From the NCBI RefSeq assembly GCF_030523985.1, contig NZ_JAUNHK010000065.1, positions 6,923 through 15,597 of the forward strand: a stretch of DNA of 8,675 nucleotides. Reading direction: 5' to 3'. The position numbers were made by a program, and so were the translations under genes. The notes below the pieces were generated by a model. The model did no database searches and was not told where the DNA came from. It worked only from the letters and a program-made list of their open reading frames with translations. The stretch comes from Deinococcus sp. Lineage in GTDB: Bacteria > Deinococcota > Deinococci > Deinococcales > Deinococcaceae. Numbering within the stretch: the stretch's first letter is position 1; each line of letters begins with the position of its first letter. This document shows positions 1 to 5,508 of this stretch, piece by piece.

Positions 1-290
1 GGGACTGGTGGTCGGTGACCCGCACCGCCGATGAACTCTCGGTGGTGTGCGGGGCGAAGCAGGTGCCCGACAATGTGCAGAGCAGCCGGGGCTGGGCAGC
101 GCTCAAGCTGCATGGCCCCTTCGACTTCGGCCTGACCGGAGTGCTCGCCAGTATCCTTGACCCGCTGCGTGACGCTGGGGTGGGCATTTTCGCCGTGTCC
201 ACCTTCGACACCGACTATGTGCTGGTCGCCCACCGTGACCTGCCCACCGCACTGACGGCCTTGCGGGAAGCCGGGCACCAACTCCGCTGA
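1..290 (+). CDS. ACT-domain protein (ACT_7/CASTOR-like), 5'-truncated by the window edge
   Basis: This is the C-terminal part of a small ACT-domain protein. The frame is already open at base 3, reading D-W-W-S-V-T-R-T-A-D-E-L-S-V-V-C, and ends at TGA 288-290. A GTG at position 15 could be taken as a start, but it lies inside the conserved W-S-V-T-R-T-A-D-E-L-S motif, so the true start is upstream of the window. The family (PIRSF008459 / Pfam ACT_7, as I remember it) usually has about 130 residues with two ACT-like halves. The second half is visible here: G-W-A-A-L-K-L-H-G-P-F-D-F, then L-T-G-V-L-A-S-I-L-D-P-L, then I-F-A-V-S-T-F-D-T-D-Y-V-L-V. ACT folds usually bind small ligands such as amino acids, but the ligand of this family is not evident from the sequence. 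The gene converges on the HTH regulator gene across a shared terminator. Confidence 0.85.
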   Translation, partial: DWWSVTRTADELSVVCGAKQVPDNVQSSRGWAALKLHGPFDFGLTGVLASILDPLRDAGVGIFAVSTFDTDYVLVAHRDLPTALTALREAGHQLR

Positions 291-303
291 CCGCCGAAGC
301 TAG

Positions 304-340
304 AAAAAAGACCTTCCACCCGCCCAGGAAGGTCTTTTTT
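304..340. terminator. Bidirectional Rho-independent terminator
   Basis: A perfect 14-bp inverted repeat, AAAAAAGACCTTCC (304-317) and GGAAGGTCTTTTTT (327-340), surrounds a 9-nt loop. The GC-rich core is flanked by an A-run on the left and a T-run on the right, so a U-tract follows the hairpin in either direction. It starts 14 nt after the ACT gene stop and lies 20 nt beyond the stop of the oppositely oriented HTH gene, so it can serve both convergent genes. Confidence 0.93.
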
Positions 341-360
341 CTGGCCTGCTCAGCGTTGCG

Positions 361-738
361 TCAGGCTTTGGCCCAGTCACGCAGATAGTCCGCCACCAAC
401 GCACTGACGCTGACGCCCTCGCGCTCGGCTTTGGCAAGCTGCGCTGCCTTTTCCTCACGGGTTATGGGCAGCCACAGGGCCACATATTCCTGACCGCCTT
501 CCACCTTGTACTCGCCGCCCAGTTCGTCGCGCTGCACCACACCGTTTGCTTGCATGTCGTCTCCTCCGGCGGCCATCAGCCAGGCCACCACCCGCGCTTT
601 CAGAAAGCGCCACTCGCGCCCGACCTTGCGGCCCGGCAGTTCACCGCTGCGCACCAGGGCGTAGGCGGTGGTTTCGCTCACCTTGAGATAGGCCGCCAAT
701 TCTTCCAGGGTCAGGACTTCATCACCACTCATCGTCAT
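361..738 (-). CDS. Excisionase-type HTH regulator with C-terminal ribbon-helix-helix-like segment
   Basis: This is a probable DNA-binding regulator of about 125 aa, counting from the ATG at 736-738. Residues about 8-54 match the excisionase/MerR-like HTH_17 pattern: L-T-L-E-E-L-A-A-Y-L-K-V-S, then a second helix T-A-Y-A-L-V-R-S-G-E-L-P, the wing G-R-K-V-G-R-E-W-R-F, and a closing helix. Residues about 84-125 (Y-V-A-L-W-L-P-I-T-R-E-E-K, then E-G-V-S-V-S-A-L-V-A-D-Y-L-R-D-W) have the strand-helix-helix layout of CopG/Arc ribbon-helix-helix proteins. The open frame extends upstream to 801, giving 146 aa. However, a near-consensus promoter overlaps that extension, so an inner start is preferred. 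M24 at 730-732 is equally possible, and neither has a good Shine-Dalgarno sequence. The gene is downstream of the nitronate monooxygenase gene, 106 nt away, with its own promoter. Despite the excisionase-like HTH, no integrase or prophage is visible. Autoregulation through nearby repeats is inferred. Confidence 0.8.
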   Translation of the reverse strand: MTMSGDEVLTLEELAAYLKVSETTAYALVRSGELPGRKVGREWRFLKARVVAWLMAAGGDDMQANGVVQRDELGGEYKVEGGQEYVALWLPITREEKAAQLAKAEREGVSVSALVADYLRDWAKA

Positions 739-759
739 GACCAGACTATGCCAGCCCAT

Positions 760-828
760 CTCAGGTGACATCAAATTATGGCTTCTGATGTTATTTGTCA
801 ATATTTAGCACCAGATAACCTCAAGTGA
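760..828. repeat. Pair of CTCARGTGA boxes flanking the HTH promoter, candidate operators
   Basis: CTCAGGTGA (760-768) and CTCAAGTGA (820-828) are direct repeats with one difference, exactly 60 bp apart. Each contains the near-palindrome TCA-N2-TGA. One copy sits over the predicted transcription start and the other lies about 20 bp upstream of the -35 box. A second shared word, CTTCTGA, occurs at 782-788 and 831-837, so the repeat may be a composite. The location suggests binding sites for the downstream-encoded regulator. That role is inferred from position only. Confidence 0.45.
773..801 (-). promoter_or_regulatory. Near-consensus sigma-70-type promoter for the HTH regulator
   Basis: Read on the minus strand, TTGACA (796-801) is followed by exactly 17 nt and then TAATTT (773-778). 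This is a full consensus -35 box, ideal spacing and a 5/6 -10 box (consensus TATAAT with one change counted at the conserved positions T, A and final T present). The transcript should start near 765-767, about 28 nt before the ATG at 738. Because the -35 box overlaps the ATG of the longest open frame (799-801), that long form cannot be made from this promoter. Confidence 0.75.
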
Positions 829-844
829 TACTTCTGAACGCAAG

Positions 845-1858
845 TTATCCCTCCCCCGCCAGCGCCCGTGCCACCTCTGCCGCCGGGCCGGGGCGCACCT
901 GCCCCACGCCCGTTCCCGCCCACAAGCTGAGAAATTCGGCGCGTCCAGCCTGAGCCGCCGCCGTTCGCATGGGCCGGGTCAGCGCGTTCTGCTGCGGGTA
1001 GGGCAAGGGGTGCGAAACTCCCTCGGTCACGGCGTTTTTCAGTCCACGTGCTGGGCGTCCGCTGAAGGCACGGGTCAACACCGTTTCGCCGCCGCGAGCC
1101 AGCGCCGCCCGGTAGGGGGCCGAGGTTCCGGCTTCGTCGGTCAGCAAAAAGGCCGTGCCACACTGCGCCAGTTCTGCTCCGGCGTCCAGTGCCGAGCGCA
1201 CGTCCCCGGCGGTCATCAGGCCCCCGGCGGCAATCAGGGGGAGGTCTATGGCCTGCGCGGCGGCCCGCGTCAGGGCGAAAGTGTCGGCCAGTTCGTCGTG
1301 CTGCCAGCCGCCCCGGTGCCCGCCTGCCGCGCCGCCCTGCACCACCACGGCGTCTACCCCCGCCGCCGCGAGCGCCCGCGCTTCGTCCACGCCCGTCGCC
1401 GTGCCTATAGCCAGCGCCCCCGCCGCCCGCACCTGCGCCAGTTGCGCCGCGCTCAGCAGGCCGAAGGTAAAGGACAACGCCGCCGGACGCAGCGACAGGG
1501 CCGCCGCCAGTTGTTCGGCAAAGTCGGGTTCGGGCCGCTCGCTGAAGCCAGGCGCGGGCAGGCCCAGTTCGGCATGAAAAGGGGCGAGTTCCGCCAGCGC
1601 CGTCGTCACTCGTGTGTCGGACACGGGCAAAACTTCCTGCGGAGCGAACAGGTTGAGCGCCCAGGGCTGCGCCGTTTGCCGCTGGATGTCCTGCCCTGCC
1701 CTCAGAATCTCGGCAGGCGACAGGTAAGCGGCCCCTAGACTCCCCAGTCCACCCGCCCCGGATACCGCTGCGACCAGGGCCGGGGTGGACACGCCGCCCG
1801 CCATCGGCGCGAGCACCAGCGGCAGACGCAGGCCCAGGCGTTCACGCAGCGAAGTCAT
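845..1858 (-). CDS. Nitronate monooxygenase-like FMN enzyme (class I NMO / 2-nitropropane dioxygenase family)
   Basis: This 337-aa cytosolic flavoprotein belongs to the NMO/2-nitropropane dioxygenase TIM-barrel family. Such enzymes use FMN and O2 to oxidise alkyl nitronates, notably the toxin propionate 3-nitronate, to carbonyl compounds and nitrite. The family motifs are present in order: P-L-V-L-A-P-M-A-G-G-V-S-T-P near residues 13-26, L-N-L-F near 68-71, G-G-A-A-G-G-H-R-G at 175-183 with His181 as the expected catalytic base, A-A-G-G-L near 210-214, and G-A-E-L-A-Q-C-G-T-A-F-L-L-T-D-E near 227-242 for phosphate and FMN binding. The S-G-R-P-A-R-G-L-K-N and Y-P-Q-Q-N segments near the C-terminus fit class I NMO. 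Length is normal. Its ATG (1856-1858) overlaps the upstream gene's TGA as ATGA, indicating translational coupling. The related enoyl-ACP reductase FabK is the main alternative, and the substrate cannot be fixed from sequence alone. Confidence 0.88.
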   Translation of the reverse strand: MTSLRERLGLRLPLVLAPMAGGVSTPALVAAVSGAGGLGSLGAAYLSPAEILRAGQDIQRQTAQPWALNLFAPQEVLPVSDTRVTTALAELAPFHAELGLPAPGFSERPEPDFAEQLAAALSLRPAALSFTFGLLSAAQLAQVRAAGALAIGTATGVDEARALAAAGVDAVVVQGGAAGGHRGGWQHDELADTFALTRAAAQAIDLPLIAAGGLMTAGDVRSALDAGAELAQCGTAFLLTDEAGTSAPYRAALARGGETVLTRAFSGRPARGLKNAVTEGVSHPLPYPQQNALTRPMRTAAAQAGRAEFLSLWAGTGVGQVRPGPAAEVARALAGEG

Positions 1859-2685
1859 CCTTCGCCTGCTCCGTCCAGCGCAGCCAGCGGCAAATCACGC
1901 TCGGCGGCGAGGGCGACCCAGTGGGCGGTGGGCTGGGTCCGCAGCGTGGCGGCAGCGTCTTCACCCAGCGTCTCGGTCCAGCGGGCGGCGAAATGGGGTT
2001 CCAGCGGCGCAGCGGCAATCCAGCCGTCGGCGGTCTGGTAGAGGCGGTAGTTGTCGTAGGCCCCGGAAAGCAGGCCGCCCGGCGCGGTCAGGCCCACCCG
2101 GTAGGGCGCGGCGGCAAAGCGGGCGGCGTCGCCCAGACCGACCACCCGTTCGCGCTCTGTCTGGCCCCGTTCACGGCCCAGCAGCAGGGCCAGCGCAGCG
2201 GCGTAGGCTTCGCGGCTGCCCATCAGGTCGGCCATCAGGGTGCGCGGCATGGCGGGCTGGGCAGGGTCGATCAGGCCCGCCTCGGCCTGGTAGGTCAGGT
2301 CGTGGCCCGCCGCCTCGGGGTCGCGGGTGTCACCCACGATGGTGACGCGGCACAATCGGGGAAAGTCGCGCCCCAGCCGCTCCGGCGATAGCCCCAGCCG
2401 CGTCAGCGCCCCCGGACGCGAACTGGTCAGCAGCAGGTCGGCCCCCGCCAGCAGGGTGTCGAGGGCGGCCCGCCCCGCTTCCGTCTTGAGGTCGATGACC
2501 TGAACGTCGATGCCCCGGTGCAGTTCGGCGTACCACTCGGGCGACATCTGGGCCAGGGGGTCACCCGCCGGGCCTTCGATTTTGACGACTTTGGCCCCGG
2601 CGTCTCGCAAGGAAGCCGCCGCGAGTGGCCCCGGCACGTTGGGCGCGAGGGTGATGACCGTCAAACCGCTGAGAACTCCTGTCAT
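1855..2685 (-). CDS. CaiB/BaiF family CoA transferase / alpha-methylacyl-CoA racemase-like protein, short form
   Basis: This 276-aa protein belongs to the family III CoA-transferase group, which includes CaiB, BaiF, formyl-CoA transferase and alpha-methylacyl-CoA racemase. These enzymes move CoA between acids or epimerise 2-methylacyl-CoA. The N-terminus shows the family pattern L-S-G-L-T-V-I-T-L-A-P-N-V-P-G-P, then L-R-D-A-G-A-K-V-V-K-I-E-G-P-A-G-D-P near residues 26-43. G-H-D-L-T-Y-Q-A at 127-134 corresponds to the racemase motif G-H-D-I-N-Y, with His128 and Asp129. A-D-L-M-G at 152-156 places Asp153 where racemases have their second catalytic acid. A-P-L-E-P-H-F at 226-232 matches the racemase A-x-E-P-x-F signature. 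It lacks roughly 80-100 residues compared with typical members (about 360-400), apparently from the middle linker, without an obvious frameshift. It is first of a three-gene minus-strand row and overlaps the NMO gene by 4 bp. The racemase motifs make a racemase more likely than a transferase, but the substrate is unknown. Confidence 0.82.
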   Translation of the reverse strand: MTGVLSGLTVITLAPNVPGPLAAASLRDAGAKVVKIEGPAGDPLAQMSPEWYAELHRGIDVQVIDLKTEAGRAALDTLLAGADLLLTSSRPGALTRLGLSPERLGRDFPRLCRVTIVGDTRDPEAAGHDLTYQAEAGLIDPAQPAMPRTLMADLMGSREAYAAALALLLGRERGQTERERVVGLGDAARFAAAPYRVGLTAPGGLLSGAYDNYRLYQTADGWIAAAPLEPHFAARWTETLGEDAAATLRTQPTAHWVALAAERDLPLAALDGAGEG

Positions 2686-2739
2686 GCTTCTATGATGCGC
2701 CGTCAGCGCCCGAGTCTTGATGGGAGGGTAAAAGGAGAA

Positions 2740-2773
2740 AGGTCGAGCGGCCTACTGCGGCTATGCTCGACCT
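2740..2773 (-). terminator. Rho-independent terminator after the TAXI-type binding-protein gene
   Basis: A perfect 9-bp inverted repeat, AGGTCGAGC (2740-2748) and GCTCGACCT (2765-2773), encloses a 16-nt loop. On the minus strand the hairpin is followed by a T-rich tract (TTTCTCCTTTT). It begins 17 nt beyond the TAG stop at 2791, as expected for the end of the binding-protein transcription unit. Confidence 0.8.
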
Positions 2774-2790
2774 CTGCTCCTTGCGCCCGC

Positions 2791-3675
2791 CTACTTGAAC
2801 AGCGGCCAGTCCTGTTCCTTGAACGTCACTTCCGTCCACTTGGGGTGCATGCCGGGCGTCTGCTGTAGGACGCTCAGTTTGGAAAAGGCGCACTTCTGGT
2901 AACGCAGCAGGACGGCGCGGCGCTGGGCGTCGGTGAAGTTGCGGGTCGCCAAAATGCGCTGCACGGCATAGGTCGGCACATCGGAAAAGCCGGGGTAACG
3001 CAGTGTAGCGGGGCGGTAGAAGCCGCTGAGGGTGCCCTGCGGCAAATCCAGCGGAATCAGCACGTTCTGGGCCGGGTTCAGGGCTTTGACCCAGTCGGCG
3101 GGTTGGCCGACCACCGCCAGCACCGCGTCCACCTTGCCCGCCGCCAGCGCCGCCAGCGTCTCTTCACGGGTCTTGTAGGGCACGACGCTGAAATTCAGCT
3201 TGCTCTTGGCCTGGGCGACCTTGGCGGTAATCACGCTGCCGCCCCAGGCCCCGAGCTTTTTGCTCTTCAGGTCAGTGAATTTGGTCACGCCCTTGGTCCG
3301 GCCCAGGAAATCCTTTTTGGCAGGGCGGGCAATCAGGTGAATTTCGTCGAAGTTGAGCGGCAGCAGCACCCGCACGTCCTTGGCGCGGGGGTCACGTTCG
3401 ATCTGGTCACGGGCCTTGAGCACGTCGAGCTGCACGAAGGCGAGCGACACCTGGTTGCTCAGCAGCAGGTCGAGGTTTTCCACGCTGCCCGAAGTCTGGC
3501 GCTGGCGCAAATAAGACGCCTCGCCGCACACCCGGCCCACGTCGCGGAACATGTCCGAGTTGGTCGAACCCTTGGGGCTGGTCGCCACGTCCATGAAATT
3601 GGCGGGCGCGGCGTGGCCCCCCTGCGTCAGCAAGGCGACCGCCATTCCGAGAGCAAGTTTGCGCGTGAGCTTCAT
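2791..3675 (-). CDS. TAXI-family TRAP-type periplasmic solute-binding protein, orphan
   Basis: This 294-aa exported protein resembles the TAXI class of TRAP-transporter substrate-binding proteins. Residues 1-22 form a Sec signal peptide: basic M-K-L-T-R-K, a hydrophobic core, then G-H-A before A-P-A. There is no lipobox Cys, so it is probably soluble outside the inner membrane. The mature part has a TAXI-like opening (A-T-S-P-K-G-S-T near 31-38), T-S-G-S-V-E-N-L at 61-68 and the typical V-S-L-A-F-V-Q-L-D-V-L segment at 76-86. Later come V-R-V-L-L-P-L-N-F-D-E-I-H-L-I-A-R at 101-117, F-T-D-L-K-S-K-K-L-G at 133-142, and E-E-T-L-A-A-L-A-A-G-K-V-D-A-V near 171-185. C50 and C262 are the only cysteines and could form a disulfide. 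No TRAP membrane subunits are visible, so it may work with a distant permease or act as an extracellular sensor. It lies 44 nt downstream of the secreted propeller-like gene on the same strand. The ligand is unknown. Confidence 0.8.
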   Translation of the reverse strand: MKLTRKLALGMAVALLTQGGHAAPANFMDVATSPKGSTNSDMFRDVGRVCGEASYLRQRQTSGSVENLDLLLSNQVSLAFVQLDVLKARDQIERDPRAKDVRVLLPLNFDEIHLIARPAKKDFLGRTKGVTKFTDLKSKKLGAWGGSVITAKVAQAKSKLNFSVVPYKTREETLAALAAGKVDAVLAVVGQPADWVKALNPAQNVLIPLDLPQGTLSGFYRPATLRYPGFSDVPTYAVQRILATRNFTDAQRRAVLLRYQKCAFSKLSVLQQTPGMHPKWTEVTFKEQDWPLFK

Positions 3676-3719
3676 GCCTCAGGGGAGCAAGCAGATGTCA
3701 GGCGACCGTCAGCCCCGAG

Positions 3720-4328
3720 CTACAGGGATGAGCAGGCAAGCCGTGCCACCGCTTTCACAGGTTGCAAATGCGGAACAGTGAACCGAGCCGTGAAAGTCGT
3801 TGTCTTCCCTTGCCTGCCCTTGCTGCTCACGGCTTTCCAGACCGTTCCCTGTGCCTGCACGCATAAATCATCCCCCTGCCACCACATTTTGCTGATGTGG
3901 TCGGTTCGGGTCTGCGGCCCATCGCCAAAATTGTTCACCACAGTCAGGCGGCGACCGCCCACCAGATTCCACAGCCGCAAGGTGTTGCCTCCCGCCCCAA
4001 TCAGGTACTTGCCGTCGGAGGACCAGAGCAGTTGTCCCTCGACAGCCCCACCCTTCAGTCGCAGAATCTGCCCGCCCGGACGCACCAGATCCACCTCACA
4101 CAGCAATATGCCGAAAAAGGACACGTCCAGGCAAAATTGCACGGCGGCAGCGTCGCCACGCGGCGAAAGGCGGATAAGCCGGGCCTGGGCCAGCGCCACA
4201 TCTCCCGATTTGGGAACGGGAACCTTCACCGCTTGCCCACTCGGGGAATGCACGGCGACCGTTGGGGAAGCCGCTTGAGCTACCGGACTGCCTGCCAATA
4301 CCGCCAGCAACGCCAGAGTTCTGAACAT
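3720..4328 (-). CDS. Small secreted protein with WD40/beta-propeller-like blade
   Basis: This 202-aa protein of unknown role has a clear Sec signal peptide (M-F-R-T-L-A-L-L-A-V-L-A-G, cleavage likely after A-Q-A near residue 19). The best-defined motif is at residues 98-122: Q-L-L-W-S-S-D-G-K-Y-L-I-G-A-G-G-N followed by L-R-L-W-N-L, which matches a WD40 blade with its terminal W-N. A weaker blade-like start, A-R-L-I-R-L-S-P-R-G-D-A, lies near 49-60. The mature length allows only about three or four blades, fewer than a closed six- to eight-bladed propeller, so it may oligomerise or be a divergent short form. Four cysteines (66, 77, 156, 199) fit an oxidising extracytoplasmic location. It precedes the TAXI binding-protein gene by 44 nt with no terminator between them, suggesting an operon. 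No specific function is claimed. Confidence 0.72.
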   Translation of the reverse strand: MFRTLALLAVLAGSPVAQAASPTVAVHSPSGQAVKVPVPKSGDVALAQARLIRLSPRGDAAAVQFCLDVSFFGILLCEVDLVRPGGQILRLKGGAVEGQLLWSSDGKYLIGAGGNTLRLWNLVGGRRLTVVNNFGDGPQTRTDHISKMWWQGDDLCVQAQGTVWKAVSSKGRQGKTTTFTARFTVPHLQPVKAVARLACSSL

Positions 4329-4411
4329 GCCTCAGCCTAGGCGCGGGTCAGGAGGAAAGCGTCCGCCGAAAGTGGGAGGAAGGTCCAGAGTGGCAAGGTC
4401 AAGGGCGGAAA

Positions 4412-4430
4412 GGAAAAAACGCTTTTCTCC
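4412..4430 (-). terminator. Weak candidate terminator hairpin downstream of the 284-aa gene
   Basis: GGAAAAAA (4412-4419) and TTTTCTCC (4423-4430) can pair around a CGC loop with one G-T wobble. On the minus strand this puts a T-run in the descending arm about 45 nt beyond the TGA at 4475. The stem is AT-rich and weak, so termination here is only possible. Confidence 0.35.
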
Positions 4431-4470
4431 ATCAACCATCAGGCCGAAGGCCGAACCCATCAACCATCAA
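4429..4470. repeat. Heptanucleotide repeat cluster (CCATCAA and GGCCGAA units)
   Basis: The segment is built almost entirely of 7-nt units. CCATCAA is followed by CCATCA (4429-4441), GGCCGAA occurs twice (4442-4455), one C follows, and CCATCAA occurs twice (4457-4470). The 13-nt word CCATCAACCATCA is therefore repeated exactly 28 nt apart. It lies 4 nt beyond the stop of the 284-aa gene and upstream of the secreted protein gene. The GGCC-GAA-GGCC core can also form a tiny hairpin. No coding role is seen. Confidence 0.7.
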
Positions 4471-4474
4471 CGCC

Positions 4475-5329
4475 TCAGCCGCCAACCTCGCGCACCAGCC
4501 CCAGCACGGCGTTTTTCATGTTGCCCACCGCTTCGCCTTCCATCAGCACTTCGCCCGTTTCCTTGTCCACCACGCGGGCATGGATGATGGGCTTGCCGTC
4601 ACGCCCCCGTTCCAGCACGATTTCCAGCCGCTGCTCGGGCGACAGCCCTTCCTTGGCGTACTGCAAACACCACGCGGCCCAGTTGACTTTTTCGGCAGGC
4701 TCGGCGGCGGCTCTGGCGGCCTGTTTTTCGTGGTACTGCTGGGTCTTCTGGGCGACGTGTTCGCGCACCACGTCGTAGCGCTGGGCGGGCGAAAGGCTGT
4801 CGAAGGCGACTTCCTCGCCGCTTTCGGGGTGGTAGACGGTTTTGTCGGGCGTCATTTTCTGCACCACGCCCGCCATGATTTTCAGTTCGGGGGCGGCGGC
4901 CTCTTCCCAGGGGGCCAGGTCGCCTTGCTCGGCGGCCTTGCGCTCCTCGACCAGACGGCCCACCATCCGCTGCTGTTCAGGCTCTAGCGCATCGAGAATC
5001 TTGACGGCGGGCTTGAAGCTGCTGGCCTGCTTTTCGTGCTTGGCCTCGATTCCCAGCGGCGCAAGCTGCCGGGCGACCACCGCCGCGTCCATGATTCGGT
5101 CGGCCTGCCGCAGATTGAAGCCCCAGCGGTCGCGCAGATAGGTTTCAAAGTCGGCGTGGGTTTCGCGGTAGAACCCGTTGTCCCGAATTTCCGCCAGCGC
5201 CTGTCCCGTGCGCTGAAAATCGCGCAGGCCGTCGCTGACGGTCTGTTCTAGGGCCTGAAAACGCTCTTCCTCATGGGGCGCGAGGGCAGCATCGGGAAAG
5301 GGGAGGTCGAGGTCGGTCATGGCGGTCAT
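4475..5329 (-). CDS. Uncharacterised 284-aa protein with phage/ICE-like N-terminal module
   Basis: I cannot name this protein. Residues about 25-90 (D-F-Q-R-T-G-Q-A-L-A-E-I-R-D, then F-Y-R-E-T-H-A-D-F-E-T-Y-L, then R-W-G-F-N-L-R-Q-A-D-R-I-M-D-A-A) follow a pattern I associate with proteins of phages, plasmids and integrative elements. In those proteins a 'starts, F-x-x-Y, R-W-G, A-x-x-x-I-x-A-A' module precedes or resembles a ParB-like or sigma-region-4-like helical domain. The middle, about 110-215, is charged and helical, with K-Q-A-A-R-A-A-A-E-P-A-E-K. The last 60 residues look like a small alpha/beta unit with alternating strands (R-L-E-I-V-L-E, P-I-I-H-A-R-V-V-D). No signal peptide or membrane segment is present, so it should be cytosolic. 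The first ATG (5327-5329) has GGAGGT 13 nt upstream, rather far. M4 is an alternative. The gene diverges from aconitase. DNA binding is an inference only. Confidence 0.75.
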   Translation of the reverse strand: MTAMTDLDLPFPDAALAPHEEERFQALEQTVSDGLRDFQRTGQALAEIRDNGFYRETHADFETYLRDRWGFNLRQADRIMDAAVVARQLAPLGIEAKHEKQASSFKPAVKILDALEPEQQRMVGRLVEERKAAEQGDLAPWEEAAAPELKIMAGVVQKMTPDKTVYHPESGEEVAFDSLSPAQRYDVVREHVAQKTQQYHEKQAARAAAEPAEKVNWAAWCLQYAKEGLSPEQRLEIVLERGRDGKPIIHARVVDKETGEVLMEGEAVGNMKNAVLGLVREVGG

Positions 5330-5366
5330 TTTGCCCCAACCGACCTCCGTAGGCCGTCCTTGGCAC

Positions 5367-5396
5367 GACGACAGAGGCCATGCAACCTGTGTCGTC
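5367..5396. promoter_or_regulatory. Inverted repeat in the divergent region upstream of aconitase
   Basis: GACGACAGAGG (5367-5377) and CCTGTGTCGTC (5386-5396) are inverted repeats matching at 10 of 11 positions around an 8-nt centre. They lie between the divergent starts at 5329 and 5515. There is no T-run, so this looks more like an operator than a terminator. The binding protein is unknown. Confidence 0.5.
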
Positions 5397-5408
5397 TCTA
5401 TAGGAGTG

Positions 5409-5426
5409 ACGAAGATACCCCTTCGT
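5409..5426. promoter_or_regulatory. Second short inverted repeat upstream of the aconitase promoter
   Basis: ACGAAG (5409-5414) and CTTCGT (5421-5426) form a perfect 6-bp inverted repeat around a 6-nt centre. The repeat is about 40 bp upstream of the putative -10 box of aconitase, a plausible place for a regulator. The 6-bp arms are short enough that chance is possible. Confidence 0.3.
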
Positions 5427-5465
5427 GCCTGCCCCGGTAACGCCCGAAAAACACGTCACGCGCTC

Positions 5466-5471
5466 TATGAT
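5466..5471 (+). promoter_or_regulatory. Putative -10 box (TATGAT) for aconitase
   Basis: TATGAT is one base from the TATAAT consensus and lies 43 nt before the aconitase ATG, giving a predicted leader of about 37 nt. No good -35 hexamer is seen 16-18 nt upstream, where the sequence is CCGAAA-like. The promoter may therefore depend on an activator, which would fit the inverted repeats just upstream. Confidence 0.5.
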
Positions 5472-5500
5472 GGGAAGGTAAGCCCCTACAGGCTCAATTC

Positions 5501-5508
5501 AAGGAGGA
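5501..5508 (+). promoter_or_regulatory. Strong ribosome binding site of aconitase
   Basis: AAGGAGGA is nearly the full anti-Shine-Dalgarno complement. Its AGGAGG core ends 7 nt before the ATG at 5515, which firmly fixes that start codon. Confidence 0.85.

Noticed and set aside
361..738. Considered as a true phage excisionase or the antitoxin of a toxin-antitoxin pair.
   Set aside because: No integrase, attachment sites or adjacent small toxin ORF is present. The neighbours are metabolic enzymes.
1010..1738. A 242-codon plus-strand frame opposite the nitronate monooxygenase gene.
   Set aside because: The product is Arg/Gly/Gln-rich with no motif, while the opposite strand carries all the NMO motifs.
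1785..2391. Long plus-strand frames opposite the CaiB-family gene.
   Set aside because: Arg/Gly/Pro-rich translations of antisense high-GC sequence. The minus strand shows the family catalytic residues.
3103..4278. A 391-codon plus-strand frame opposite the TAXI and propeller-like genes.
   Set aside because: It crosses two genuine genes and their intergenic gap, has no domain pattern and lacks a start signal. It is a GC-driven shadow.
4429..4470. Considered as a minimal CRISPR-like repeat unit.
   Set aside because: The repeats are 7-13 nt with no unique spacers of regular length and no cas genes, so this is a short tandem repeat.
5367..5396. Inverted repeat considered as a terminator for the divergent genes.
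   Set aside because: It has no T-run on either side and lies upstream of both genes, so an operator or leader structure is more sensible.
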